A program made the position numbers and the translations under genes. A stretch of 64,000 nucleotides of DNA from Terrimonas rubra. GTDB taxonomy: Bacteria > Bacteroidota > Bacteroidia > Chitinophagales > Chitinophagaceae. This document shows, piece by piece, positions 8,216 to 16,273 of this stretch. Under the pieces are notes generated by a model that was given only the letters and a program-made list of their open reading frames with translations, did not search any database and was not told the origin of the DNA. The stretch is from contig NZ_JBHUOZ010000001.1 in assembly GCF_042686025.1 (NCBI RefSeq), forward strand, positions 806,001 to 870,000, read 5' to 3'. Position 1 is the first letter of the stretch; each line of letters opens with the position of its first letter.

Positions 8216-8719
8216 TTACTGATCGGCAGGTTTAACAGCAGTTGCTTCCTGCTGGCGTTTCTTATCTGCTTTTATTTTTGCCCAGTATTTTTTGTTTACA
8301 AATAAAAAACCAAAACTTTCACCATCGTGTTTATCCAAATGTTTGTGGTGCATTTTATGTGCCCAGCGCAAGGCTTTTACATAAGAGTTGTTACTGCGGG
8401 TAAACCATTTAAAGCGCTGGTGTATAATTACATCGTGCACTAAAAAGTAGGCTATGCCGTATAAAGTTAGACCGGCGCCAATGGCAATGGACCAATAACC
8501 CTTATAAATAACCCCCAACATAATTAATAACCAGCTGGGAATAGCGAATATGAGGAAGAACCAGTCGTTTTTTTCAAAAAAGCCCGGGCTTTTTTGGTGA
8601 TGGTCCTTGTGCAGGTTCCACATAAACCCATGCATCACATACCGGTGCAAACACCAGGTAAGTCCTTCCATGATAAAGAAGGTAACCAATGCTATAACTA
8701 TGTACACCCAAAAGGCCAT
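8216..8719 (-). CDS. crtZ: Beta-carotene hydroxylase CrtZ
   Basis: A 167-residue di-iron membrane hydroxylase. All four histidine clusters are present: HRYVMH (His25, His30), HKDHH (His37, 40, 41), HDVIIH (His95, 100) and HKMHH (His121, 124, 125), set among four membrane segments. It adds hydroxyls at C-3 of beta-ionone rings. It starts 12 bases after the cruF stop, so both are surely in one transcript. Length is normal; the lysine-rich C-terminus is variable in the family. Confidence 0.95.
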   Translation of the reverse strand: MAFWVYIVIALVTFFIMEGLTWCLHRYVMHGFMWNLHKDHHQKSPGFFEKNDWFFLIFAIPSWLLIMLGVIYKGYWSIAIGAGLTLYGIAYFLVHDVIIHQRFKWFTRSNNSYVKALRWAHKMHHKHLDKHDGESFGFLFVNKKYWAKIKADKKRQQEATAVKPADQ

Positions 8720-8731
8720 ATTATTGTTGTA

Positions 8732-9406
8732 TTATAAAAAGTTGCGCAAAATGCCGAAGAACAGCAAGTGTACGATAAGCAAATTTACAGCGAATTTGTT
8801 TTGTTTACTGAAACGGGCATAATGAAATATGGTTAATAACAATAAACTGACAATGAACCAGGTAATATAGTTGTACACCGGCACCGAGCCGTCGCCACCC
8901 CACTGCCAGTAACCCAGTTTAATGGCCACGGGTTCCATGAGCCAGTCGTAAAAAACGGCGGTGGCCGCTGCTACCACGATAAAGATGAATGCTTTTGTTA
9001 TGCCGGTTAATTGTGGCTGGTATTTTTGCATTAACCCATGAACGGCCATGCCGCTGCAATAGGTAACAATAAACCAGTTTACGCCAAGCATTAACGGTAC
9101 ACCCCCTATTTTATACCCCAGTACATCACCATAGCCATAATGTCCAAACAGGGCGCTGGTTTGCACGCCCACAATTTCCACGGCCATGCCGGTAATGAAA
9201 CAGATAAAGAAATAACTCCAGAAAGCGGTGTTCTTTTTATCCTGTGTCCACAGTAATAAGGCCAGTACCAGCAAAAGGTTGGTGGACGTGGCATTGACAA
9301 AGAAATCGCCTTGGTAAAACAAGAGGCCAAACATGCCTATTACATGAAAAAAGACGGCAATAGCTGTTGCCCACTGAAATTTATTAAATCGGGAAAGTAA
9401 CTGCAT
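8732..9406 (-). CDS. cruF: Carotenoid biosynthesis protein, CruF/DUF422 family
   Basis: A 224-residue protein with about seven membrane segments. I chose the ATG giving MQLLSRFNKFQWATAI because it lies 4 bases after the idi stop; a longer frame would overlap idi. Family blocks include EIVGVQTSALFGHYGYG and YDWLMEPVAIKLGYWQW. Characterised members hydrate the acyclic psi end of carotenoids at C-1,2, as in myxol, saproxanthin or bacterioruberin synthesis. In a cluster with CrtYcd and CrtZ this suggests a monocyclic, 1'-hydroxylated carotenoid. The hydratase call is by family; the product is inference. Confidence 0.87.
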   Translation of the reverse strand: MQLLSRFNKFQWATAIAVFFHVIGMFGLLFYQGDFFVNATSTNLLLVLALLLWTQDKKNTAFWSYFFICFITGMAVEIVGVQTSALFGHYGYGDVLGYKIGGVPLMLGVNWFIVTYCSGMAVHGLMQKYQPQLTGITKAFIFIVVAAATAVFYDWLMEPVAIKLGYWQWGGDGSVPVYNYITWFIVSLLLLTIFHYARFSKQNKFAVNLLIVHLLFFGILRNFL

Positions 9407-9410
9407 GTGT

Positions 9411-9932
9411 TTATTTTTCCTGGAGCGACATCCAGGTCTCCAGTTTAGGTAAGGCAATTTTAAACCATTCGGTGAACTGTTGCGGCTGTTGTGCTACCTG
9501 CTCGTTAATAGCCGCCAGGCTTTCGTATTTGTAATCGTCCACTTCCTCGGGGTTGGGCGCCACCGGCCCATCGTAGCGGCCAATAAAAACATGGTCCAGC
9601 TCATGTTCAGTTAAGCCATTATCAAATGCTGCTTTGTAAATAAAGGTAAAGGCCCTGCGGAGGGGTGTGGTAAAGCCCATCTCCTCCTGTAAGCGTTTTA
9701 AAGCCGATGCCTCTATTTCTTCACCCGGCTGGGGGTGACTGCAGCAGGTATTGGTCCACAAACCGGGGCTATGGTATTTACCGGCAGCACGCTGATGTAA
9801 TAACATATCGCCCTTGCTGTTAAACACAAAGATGCTGAATGCCCTGTGTAATAAAGCCTTCTCGTGTACCTCTATTTTTTCCATTTCGCCAATGGCGATA
9901 TCCTGTTCGTTCACCAAGATCACATTTGTCAT
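9411..9932 (-). CDS. idi: Isopentenyl-diphosphate delta-isomerase, type I
   Basis: A 173-residue Nudix-fold isomerase converting IPP to DMAPP. It has the catalytic cysteine region NTCCSHPQPGE (Cys63/Cys64, His66), the Nudix helix ALKRLQEEMGF and the metal/catalytic acidic motif TEHELDHVF (Glu109, Glu111). First gene of the idi-cruF-crtZ-crtYcd operon, 4 bases ahead of cruF, so it supplies precursor for the pigment pathway. The 242 bases upstream hold a family B repeat and the crtB terminator, so this operon has its own promoter. Confidence 0.95.
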   Translation of the reverse strand: MTNVILVNEQDIAIGEMEKIEVHEKALLHRAFSIFVFNSKGDMLLHQRAAGKYHSPGLWTNTCCSHPQPGEEIEASALKRLQEEMGFTTPLRRAFTFIYKAAFDNGLTEHELDHVFIGRYDGPVAPNPEEVDDYKYESLAAINEQVAQQPQQFTEWFKIALPKLETWMSLQEK

Positions 9933-10074
9933 TGCAGCAGATGAGTGTTTTTTATTTTCAAGTTGAATATAGCTATTTGTTTGGCTTATTGCTTACCATA
10001 TTCTTAAAATTGTTATTTAGTATTACCAGGTGTATCCCTTGTTAGACAGGTGTATTGGCGAGTAAAGTTACTGG

Positions 10075-10126
10075 TGTACAAGTGAGTGACACAAGGGACG
10101 ATGCCAGTAGCACTACAGCCGGTAAA
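10075..10126 (+). repeat. Interspersed family B element, copy B1
   Basis: GTACAAGTGAGTGACACAAG ... ACTACAGCCGGTAAAA aligns over about 52 bases with copies at 33955, 53274 and (reverse) 59258. It lies right beside the crtB terminator, within the idi upstream region. Confidence 0.7.
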
Positions 10127-10131
10127 AAAAT

Positions 10132-10156
10132 AAAACCTAAAAGTTATTTAGGTTTT
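10132..10156 (-). terminator. Terminator of crtB
   Basis: AAAACCTAA and TTAGGTTTT form a 9-bp stem with a 7-base loop; on the minus strand it continues TTTTATTTTTTT. It begins 18 bases after the crtB stop. Confidence 0.85.
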
Positions 10157-10174
10157 ACAGTTATGATAAAGTGT

Positions 10175-11011
10175 TTAAAGTATGTTTAACTGGCTGCGAA
10201 CCCCTGCTTTGGCCACTATATAGGCCTTGCCGTAATTGGGTATGCGTATACGCTGCTCCAGTATATTGGCCGGTGTAGTGCGTTTTATTTTCCGGAATAA
10301 GGATAAATAATATTTGTATGCTACGTACACACCAAATTTGGCTTTGCCGGGTAATTGTAAAATGCCTTTGTGGGCATCGCTGAAGTCCTTGGCAATATCC
10401 TCTTCAATATCGTTTTTCATGGCCGATGTAAAGTTGGTAAAGTCCACATCGGGGAAGTACACACGGTTCAGGTCTTCGTAGTCGGCTTTTACATCGCGTA
10501 AGAAGTTTACTTTCTGGAAGGCAGAGCCTAAAGCCTGTGCGGCAGGTTTTAGTTGTGTGTACATTTCCTTATCACCTTCACAAAAAACAAATAAACACAT
10601 GAGGCCTACCACTTCGGCACTGCCATAAATGTATTCCTTGTATTTATCACAGTTATAAATATTCTTACTCAGGTCCATTTCCATACTATGGAAAAAGGCC
10701 TCTATCAGCTCGTGATCGATATTGTATTCGTTCACTGTTTTTTGAAAACTGTTGAGGATGGGATTAAGGCTTATGCCACGTTCAATAGCCCGGTAAGTAT
10801 CTGTTTTAAATTCGCTTAACAGGGTATGCTTATCGTGATCATGAAAGGTATCCACAATTTCATCAGCAAAACGTACAAAGCCGTATATATTAAATACAGG
10901 TGTACGCAAATCGGGGTGCAACAACTTGATGGCACTACTGAAGGATGTACTGTACCGCTCAGTTGTTAACTTACTGCACTGCTCACTTAATTCATGAAAA
11001 AGGGCTATCAT
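10175..11011 (-). CDS. crtB: Phytoene synthase CrtB (squalene/phytoene synthase family)
   Basis: A 278-residue trans-isoprenyl diphosphate synthase head-to-head condensing enzyme. The two Asp-rich motifs are visible: DEIVD (Asp50-Asp54) and DVKADYED (Asp173-Asp180), with the conserved YSTSFSSAI and YIYGSAEVVGLM. It joins two GGPP into phytoene. It lies 73 bases downstream of crtI on the same strand, the classical crtI-crtB order. No GGPP synthase (crtE) is in the window. Confusion with squalene synthase is unlikely given the crtI neighbour. Confidence 0.94.
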   Translation of the reverse strand: MIALFHELSEQCSKLTTERYSTSFSSAIKLLHPDLRTPVFNIYGFVRFADEIVDTFHDHDKHTLLSEFKTDTYRAIERGISLNPILNSFQKTVNEYNIDHELIEAFFHSMEMDLSKNIYNCDKYKEYIYGSAEVVGLMCLFVFCEGDKEMYTQLKPAAQALGSAFQKVNFLRDVKADYEDLNRVYFPDVDFTNFTSAMKNDIEEDIAKDFSDAHKGILQLPGKAKFGVYVAYKYYLSLFRKIKRTTPANILEQRIRIPNYGKAYIVAKAGVRSQLNIL

Positions 11012-11084
11012 GGTCCTTTTGCTATTTTAGTTTTGGTGGTTAATTAGTTAATATACATTTTCACCTGTTGCTGTTACAGGATGG

Positions 11085-12569
11085 TTATACATTGTTTTTT
11101 AAAATTTCTTTTACCACAACCTCCCCGCTGATCAGGCTGGGTGGCACACCCGGACCCGGAACGGTTAATTGTCCAGTGTAAAATAGGTTTTTTATTTTAT
11201 TACTCCTACATGAAGGCTTTAAAATTGCCGTTTGTAACAAAGTATTGGCCAAACCGTAGGCATTACCTTTAAAGGAGTTATAGTCCTGCACAAAGTTGCT
11301 TACGGAGTAGGATTTTTTGTATACAATGGCATTTTTTACCTGCTGCCCGGTTTTTTGCTCATAACGGGTAAGGATCATGTCCAGGTATTTATCCCGGAGT
11401 TCCTCCGTATCGCCGGTTAGTCCCGTAGCCACAGGGATCAGGAAAAACATATTCTCATGGCCCTGCGGTGCTACCGATTGATCGGTTACCGAAGGTGCGC
11501 AAACATAGAACAGCGGGTTTTGAGGCCACTGTTTGCTGGTATAAATCTCTTCGCCGTGTACCCCAAAATCGGTATCAAAGAACAGGGCATGGTGGGTAAT
11601 GCCAGTTAGTTTTTTATTGAGGCCAATATAAAACAGCAGGCAGCTGGGAGCCATTACCCTTTTATCCCAGTAAGCATCGCTGTACTGGCGCAGGTGCTGC
11701 GGCAGTAGTTTAGTTTCAATATGGTTATAATCGCCGGCGCCCACCACCACATCTGCGGTAAATTGCTGCTGCCTACCCGCCGGGTCGGTAACGGTTACCT
11801 GTTTGGCCAGTTTACCGTCCACCTGTATGGCCGTTACATTGTGATTAAATTTAAAGTTTACCCCCTGCTCTACCGCCAGTAAATGCATGGCCTCGGCTAT
11901 TTTATACATGCCGCCCATGGGGTACCAGGTACCCAGTTTAATATCAGCAAAGTTCATTAAACTGTATAAGGCCGGTGTATTTTGCGGCAGGGCCCCTAAA
12001 AACAGCACGGGAAACTCCATTAATTGCTGCAGTTTGGGGTTTTTAAAGTGTTTGGCCACATGTTTTTTCATGTTGGTAAACACATCCAGCCTAAACAGGC
12101 CTTTGGCCAGGTCCATATCCACAAACTCGCCCCATGACTGGCCGGGTTTATGTACCAGTTTATGCATGCCTACTTTGTACTTGTATTCGGCCTCCTGCAT
12201 AAACTTATCCAATTGTGCGCCGCTGCCGGGTTCTATTTTTTCAAATAAGGCTTTCAGTTCATCGTAACCGGCGGGTATATCATGCGCCTCATCCGGCCAG
12301 TACACCCGGTATGAGGGGTCGAGCCGGACCAGGTTGTAATAGTCGCTTACTTTTTTGCCGAATTTGCCAAAAAACTGCTCAAACACATCGGGCATCCAGT
12401 ACCAGCTTGGGCCCATATCAAAGCTAAAGCCGTTGGTGACCATATCGCGGCCACGGCCGCCGGGACCACTGTTTTTTTCCAGCACGGTTACCTGCCATCC
12501 TGCTTTTGCCAGAAAAGCTGCTGCCGACATGCCCGCAAATCCACTGCCTATTACAATTGCTGTTTTCAA
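11085..12569 (-). CDS. crtI: Phytoene desaturase CrtI
   Basis: A 494-residue FAD-dependent amine-oxidase-fold enzyme. The N-terminal Rossmann motif is GSGFAGM (residues 8-14), followed by VTVLEKNSGPGGRG; the C-terminal FAD motif is FYTGQLTVPGPGVPPSLISG, characteristic of CrtI. It desaturates phytoene to lycopene, associated with the inner membrane. It begins 5 bases after the stop of the MmcQ-like gene and precedes crtB, so the three are likely one transcript. Length is normal for the family. Confidence 0.95.
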   Translation of the reverse strand: MKTAIVIGSGFAGMSAAAFLAKAGWQVTVLEKNSGPGGRGRDMVTNGFSFDMGPSWYWMPDVFEQFFGKFGKKVSDYYNLVRLDPSYRVYWPDEAHDIPAGYDELKALFEKIEPGSGAQLDKFMQEAEYKYKVGMHKLVHKPGQSWGEFVDMDLAKGLFRLDVFTNMKKHVAKHFKNPKLQQLMEFPVLFLGALPQNTPALYSLMNFADIKLGTWYPMGGMYKIAEAMHLLAVEQGVNFKFNHNVTAIQVDGKLAKQVTVTDPAGRQQQFTADVVVGAGDYNHIETKLLPQHLRQYSDAYWDKRVMAPSCLLFYIGLNKKLTGITHHALFFDTDFGVHGEEIYTSKQWPQNPLFYVCAPSVTDQSVAPQGHENMFFLIPVATGLTGDTEELRDKYLDMILTRYEQKTGQQVKNAIVYKKSYSVSNFVQDYNSFKGNAYGLANTLLQTAILKPSCRSNKIKNLFYTGQLTVPGPGVPPSLISGEVVVKEILKNNV

Positions 12570-12574
12570 AAATT

Positions 12575-12901
12575 TTATTTCTTTTTCTTAGCTACTAAAT
12601 TATAGGAATCATCTATCCATTCACGCAACAGATCGCTTTTTACCGAGCCGTCCACAAATACCGTGTTCCAGTGTTTTTTGTTCATATGGTAACCCGGTTG
12701 CACGGCCGGGTACTGCTCCCTTAATTCCAGTGCCTTATCCGGATCACATTTTACATTAAAACGCAGATCGGGGTTATCCATGCCCATTAATAAAAACACT
12801 TTGCCCTTTACCTTGTACACCAGTGTATCCGGGCCAAAGGGCAGGGTTTCTTCCACATCTTCCTTTGCCAGGCAATATTCCCTTATTGTTTCTATATTCA
12901 T
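12575..12901 (-). CDS. MmcQ/YjbR family protein
   Basis: A 108-residue protein of the MmcQ/YjbR family (CyaY-like fold): NIETIREYCLAKEDVEET, TLVYKVKGKVFLLM and GYHMNKKHWNTVF. I start it at the ATG giving MNIETIREY, since upstream codons run into a tandem repeat array. Family members are annotated as DNA-binding, but the biochemical role is poorly defined. It is the first gene before crtI with 5 bases between them; a pigment role is not implied by the family. The C-terminus is lysine-rich. Confidence 0.85.
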   Translation of the reverse strand: MNIETIREYCLAKEDVEETLPFGPDTLVYKVKGKVFLLMGMDNPDLRFNVKCDPDKALELREQYPAVQPGYHMNKKHWNTVFVDGSVKSDLLREWIDDSYNLVAKKKK

Positions 12902-12902
12902 A

Positions 12903-13140
12903 AGCTGAAAGCTAAAAGCATAATGCTTAAAGCTGTTATTCTTTTTTCCTGAATGAATCCGCACATTAGCATATTATCACATCAGCACATTGTTTTTTCC
13001 AGCTGAAAGCCGAAAGCTTAATGCTTAAAGCTGTTATTCTTTTTTCCTGAATGAATCCGCACGTTAGCATATTATCACATCAGCACATTGTTTCTTCCAG
13101 CTGAAAGCTAAAAGCATAATGCTTAAAGCTGTTATTTTTA
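12903..13140. repeat. 98-bp tandem repeat, two full units and a partial
   Basis: Units begin with AGCTGAAAGC at 12903, 13001 and 13099, exactly 98 bases apart. Units 1 and 2 differ at only a few positions; unit 3 stops at about 13140 and diverged material follows. Read on the minus strand each unit is built of smaller repeats: heptamers TTTNAGC (TTTAAGC, ATTATGC, TTTTAGC, TTTCAGC) and octamers TRATNTGN (TGATGTGA, TAATATGC, TAATGTGC). The 321-base region between the MmcQ-like gene and the exonuclease gene contains no gene. Confidence 0.93.
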
Positions 13141-13189
13141 TATGCTCAAAGCCGAAAGCTTAACGCTTAAAGCCTTTAATACACTACAT

Positions 13190-13225
13190 ATTAGCACATC
13201 AGCAAATTACCAAATTAGCAAATTA
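13190..13225 (-). repeat. Octamer array overlapping the exonuclease stop codon
   Basis: On the minus strand the array reads TAATTTGC TAATTTGG TAATTTGC TGATGTGC; the first TAA is the stop codon of the exonuclease gene. It belongs to the same octamer family as the arrays at 37451 and 49735. Confidence 0.8.
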
Positions 13226-13942
13226 CGTTTTCACCTCCACTGCATTTTCCTTTAACAAACTATGCCCGTTCAGCCTTAAGTATATCTGCGCCACCGTTAC
13301 CACATCTTTCTGGCAATAGGTAACAATGCGGGGCAGGTTTTTATCCTTCCAGTACACTTCCCATACCTGGCTGCCGTCAATATCGTCTTTGGGAGTGGGT
13401 ATGCCCAGGCTAACTGCCAGCAGGTTTAAGGAAGTATAACTTTTAAAGTCGCCGAATTTCCATAGCTCCATGGTATCAATATGGCCTACTTCCCAGGGCT
13501 TTTTGCCCGACGTGTTCAATAGTTGCGGCAGGGGAATATGATTGATGATCATGCGGCGGCTGAGATAGGGAAAATCAAATTCCTTCCCATTGTGCGCACA
13601 TAAAAAGCGGGGCTCGCCATTCGTCCACTTTTGCAGCATCTGCGCAAAAGCCGCCAGCAATGTTTTTTCATCATCGCCGGAAAATGATTTGATGGTGAGC
13701 TGTTTTGCATCGCCATTACCACTAATCACCCCGCAGCTGATACAAACTATTTTACCAAACTCGGCATAAATGCCCGCCCGGGCATAAATATCCGCCGGGC
13801 TATCATCGGGTGTATTGCGTAATAAAACTTCTGCTTTTTTGTTCCAGAGTGTTTGCCAGTCGTCCGGCAATAAGGTATAATCGGGCTGCTGCGGAACCGT
13901 TTCAATGTCCAGGAATAAAATATGTTGTAATGCAGCAGCCAT
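13223..13942 (-). CDS. Predicted 3'-5' exonuclease (PolB-type exonuclease domain)
   Basis: A 239-residue DEDD-superfamily nuclease. The metal-binding Exo I motif is LFLDIETVP (Asp12, Glu14); CAHNGKEFDFPYLSRRM is Exo II and YCQKDVVTVAQIYLRL is Exo III with its terminal Asp. The family (DNA polymerase B exonuclease-like, stand-alone) removes 3' nucleotides; its physiological substrate in Bacteroidota is unknown to me. The stop codon TAA is the first triplet of an octamer repeat array, so the C-terminal end may have been set by the repeat. Confidence 0.88.
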   Translation of the reverse strand: MAAALQHILFLDIETVPQQPDYTLLPDDWQTLWNKKAEVLLRNTPDDSPADIYARAGIYAEFGKIVCISCGVISGNGDAKQLTIKSFSGDDEKTLLAAFAQMLQKWTNGEPRFLCAHNGKEFDFPYLSRRMIINHIPLPQLLNTSGKKPWEVGHIDTMELWKFGDFKSYTSLNLLAVSLGIPTPKDDIDGSQVWEVYWKDKNLPRIVTYCQKDVVTVAQIYLRLNGHSLLKENAVEVKT

Positions 13943-14111
13943 GTTCAGGTTTAATTAATTGCAAGATAAATAATTGTAGGCAATTTGATTTTGGTAATTG
14001 CCAGTTTATAAAAGCGACAGTAACCTGCAATAAAATCAATATATGTCCCGTTCGGGTATATTATTTAAGTACTTCGTTTACTTACCATAAAATATATAAT
14101 ATTGCAACCGG

Positions 14112-14849
14112 ATGAAAAAAACTGGTCGTAAACATACCATCTGGAAATGGACAAAACGGGTATTCCTGTTTTTGCTGGTATCGCATTTACTGTATATCGT
14201 TATACTTAAATGGGTAAACCCGCCTATTACCATTACCCAATTGGTAAGCTGGGTAAGTGGCTATGGTATGGAACGCGATTATGTTTCCGGCAAGGATATT
14301 TCGCCCAATGCCAAGCTGGCCGTTATAGCTTCCGAGGATCAGCTGTTTATTGACCACGGCGGGTTTGACTGGAAGAGCATGAAGAAGGCCATGGAGTTCA
14401 ACGAAAAACAAACCAAGAAAAGAAGGGGCGGCAGCACCATCAGCCAGCAGGTGGCCAAGAATGTTTTTTTGTGGCAGGGCGGCGGTTATTTCCGCAAAGG
14501 ACTGGAAGCTTATTTTACCTTTATGATCGAACTGATATGGGGTAAGGAAAGAATACTGGATGTGTACCTGAATGTGGCCGAGATGGGCAAGGGTGTATTC
14601 GGGGTAGAAAAAGCGGCCAATAAATTCTTCAATAAAAAAGCCAGCCAGCTAACCCGTAGCGAAGCGGCATTAATTGCAGCCTGCCTGCCTAACCCTAAAG
14701 TATTGAATGCTGCCAAACCATCCGGTTATGTAAGCGGCAGAAGCAGGGCTATTTTAAGACAGATGAATAACCTGAGCCCCGATCCCGACCTGCAGGAACT
14801 GATAGGCAATCCCGTTAAACCGGAGCCGGTCATTAAAAAGAAGAAATAA
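14112..14849 (+). CDS. mtgA: Monofunctional biosynthetic peptidoglycan transglycosylase
   Basis: A 245-residue membrane-anchored GT51 glycosyltransferase. One N-terminal membrane segment (about residues 16-34) precedes the catalytic domain with SEDQLFIDHGGFDW, where Glu75 is the catalytic residue, then RRGGSTISQQVAKNVFLW and KERILDVYLNVAEMGKGVFG. It polymerises lipid II into glycan strands on the periplasmic face. No transpeptidase domain follows, which separates it from bifunctional PBPs. The gene ends 5 bases from the convergent NadR-like gene. The C-terminus is lysine-rich. Confidence 0.95.
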   Translation: MKKTGRKHTIWKWTKRVFLFLLVSHLLYIVILKWVNPPITITQLVSWVSGYGMERDYVSGKDISPNAKLAVIASEDQLFIDHGGFDWKSMKKAMEFNEKQTKKRRGGSTISQQVAKNVFLWQGGGYFRKGLEAYFTFMIELIWGKERILDVYLNVAEMGKGVFGVEKAANKFFNKKASQLTRSEAALIAACLPNPKVLNAAKPSGYVSGRSRAILRQMNNLSPDPDLQELIGNPVKPEPVIKKKK

Positions 14850-14854
14850 CTTTT

Positions 14855-15409
14855 TTATAGTATAGCATCCACAGCCTGTATAGCGGTCTGCAAACGTTCA
14901 TCATAATCGCCACTGATGATTACCCAGGGCGTTTGCTGGTTCACCATAATATCCTTGTAAATATTGTAGAGTTTTTCCCGGCTTTCCAGGTCGGGGTATT
15001 CCCGCAGCTCATCCTTTACCCAGGGCAGGTCGATATTGCATAACAGGTAAAGATCGTACTGACGTTTTACAATTTCATCTAAAATAAAACGGTGGCATTT
15101 TTCAAATACAAACTCGCACCACACTTTCATTACATACATATCCGTATCAATGAACAGGGGATAGGGTTGTTCCGGCTTTGTTTTCATATCATCCAAAGCC
15201 TGTTGTGTATATTTCTCTTCCAGGGCCAGTTGTCCTTTGGCAATGGTCAGCAGGTTATCAAAACTATAATCGGTTCCGTTGGCCAGCAGGTATTCGCGGG
15301 CATATTCGGGGCACCACTGTGTACCGTAATGTTCGGCCAGCTGTGTACATAAAGTGCTTTTGCCCGTGCTTTCGGGCCCCAGTATCACTATCTTCTTCAG
15401 GGTATTCAT
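14855..15409 (-). CDS. NadR-like nucleoside kinase / AAA ATPase
   Basis: A 184-residue P-loop protein. Walker A is GPESTGKST (residues 11-19); WCPEYAREYL and FIDTDMYVMKVWCEF match the ribosylnicotinamide kinase domain of NadR and the Ttd14-type AAA family. The likely reaction is phosphorylation of nicotinamide riboside to NMN. The adenylyltransferase and regulatory domains of enterobacterial NadR are absent, and no pnuC transporter is adjacent, so the substrate is inferred from family only. Downstream of the Crp-like gene by 19 bases on the same strand. Confidence 0.85.
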   Translation of the reverse strand: MNTLKKIVILGPESTGKSTLCTQLAEHYGTQWCPEYAREYLLANGTDYSFDNLLTIAKGQLALEEKYTQQALDDMKTKPEQPYPLFIDTDMYVMKVWCEFVFEKCHRFILDEIVKRQYDLYLLCNIDLPWVKDELREYPDLESREKLYNIYKDIMVNQQTPWVIISGDYDERLQTAIQAVDAIL

Positions 15410-15428
15410 GGTATATACAACAGCTGCT

Positions 15429-16022
15429 TTACTTGTTAGGTTTAAAATTACGGCGGGCCAGCTCCTTACGCACCCGGCTTAGTGATTCGGGGGTAATACC
15501 CAGGTAGGAGGCTATCATCCATTGCGGCACCCGCAATAACAGGTTGGGGTATCGTTCAATAAAATCTATATACCGTTCTTCGGCGGTAGCACCTATTAAT
15601 AAACTAATGCGCTGCTGGTGCTGCCTTACCTGGTTGTGCAGGGCACGGGTGTTAAACTCGTTAAACCCCGTAATGCCCGCAGCTATATCAAAAAAACTAT
15701 GGGTAAGTACTACTATTTCCGTTTCTTCAATAGCATCAATAAAAAAAAGCGAGGGCTCGTTAAATAAAAAACTATTGCGGTCGCTCAGCCACCAGTTTTC
15801 CGGTGCAAACTGTATCACATGTTCCTTACCTGCGTTATCCACGGTGTAGGAACGTAACAGGCCGGAGCTTACAAAATATACTTCACTGCACACTTCATCC
15901 TGCCTTAACAGCACGGTGCCTTTGGCAATTTGTTTGGTTAACAAAGCCGGCTCCACTTTACTAAAATCCTCTTCGCTAATGCCGGCTTTCTCCTGTAAAT
16001 AGGTTTTAAAACTTGTTATCAT
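15429..16022 (-). CDS. Crp/Fnr family transcriptional regulator
   Basis: A 197-residue regulator with a cNMP-binding-type barrel (QIAKGTVLLRQDEVCSEVYF, VIQFAPENWWLSDRNSFLF) and a C-terminal helix-turn-helix (WMIASYLGITPESLSRVRKEL). It is a paralog of the protein at 1389-1964, with the same FAPExWW block and the same LGITPExLS recognition helix region. It likely forms a transcript with the NadR-like gene 19 bases downstream. Effector unknown. Confidence 0.9.
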   Translation of the reverse strand: MITSFKTYLQEKAGISEEDFSKVEPALLTKQIAKGTVLLRQDEVCSEVYFVSSGLLRSYTVDNAGKEHVIQFAPENWWLSDRNSFLFNEPSLFFIDAIEETEIVVLTHSFFDIAAGITGFNEFNTRALHNQVRQHQQRISLLIGATAEERYIDFIERYPNLLLRVPQWMIASYLGITPESLSRVRKELARRNFKPNK

Positions 16023-16077
16023 GGGCTGCTAAAATATTAAATAATAGGCATTATCAGTTGCTGTGCTGTTTTTAACC

Positions 16078-16197
16078 GGGGCTGGCAGCTGCAGTAATGC
16101 TTACCGGCTACAGTCCCGGCTGTACGCGTCAATTCCGCCACAGGCCCTGCACAGTGCTTCAGCGGTATTTTTGCTTCCATCCGGCAGCCCTTCAGCT
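16078..16197 (-). repeat. Interspersed family A element, copy A1
   Basis: Read on the minus strand it begins CTGAAGGGCTGCCGGATGGA and ends ATTACTGCAGCTGCCAGCCC. GGGCTG near one end and CAGCCCC at the other are complementary. It lies between divergent genes (Crp-like and DUF1444-like). The 250-base gap holds nothing else recognisable. Confidence 0.8.
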
Positions 16198-16273
16198 GTA
16201 TACCCTTTTACCGGTATACTATTAACCGGCCAGCATATTATCTTTAATGCCTCTTATACCCAACCAGTACATC

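Noticed and set aside
9407..9457. Upstream start of cruF overlapping idi
   Set aside because: The ATG 4 bases past the idi stop gives the normal family N-terminus.
12902..13225. CRISPR array from the regular 98-bp repeats
   Set aside because: The whole 98 bases are repeated with no unique spacers, and no cas genes are present.
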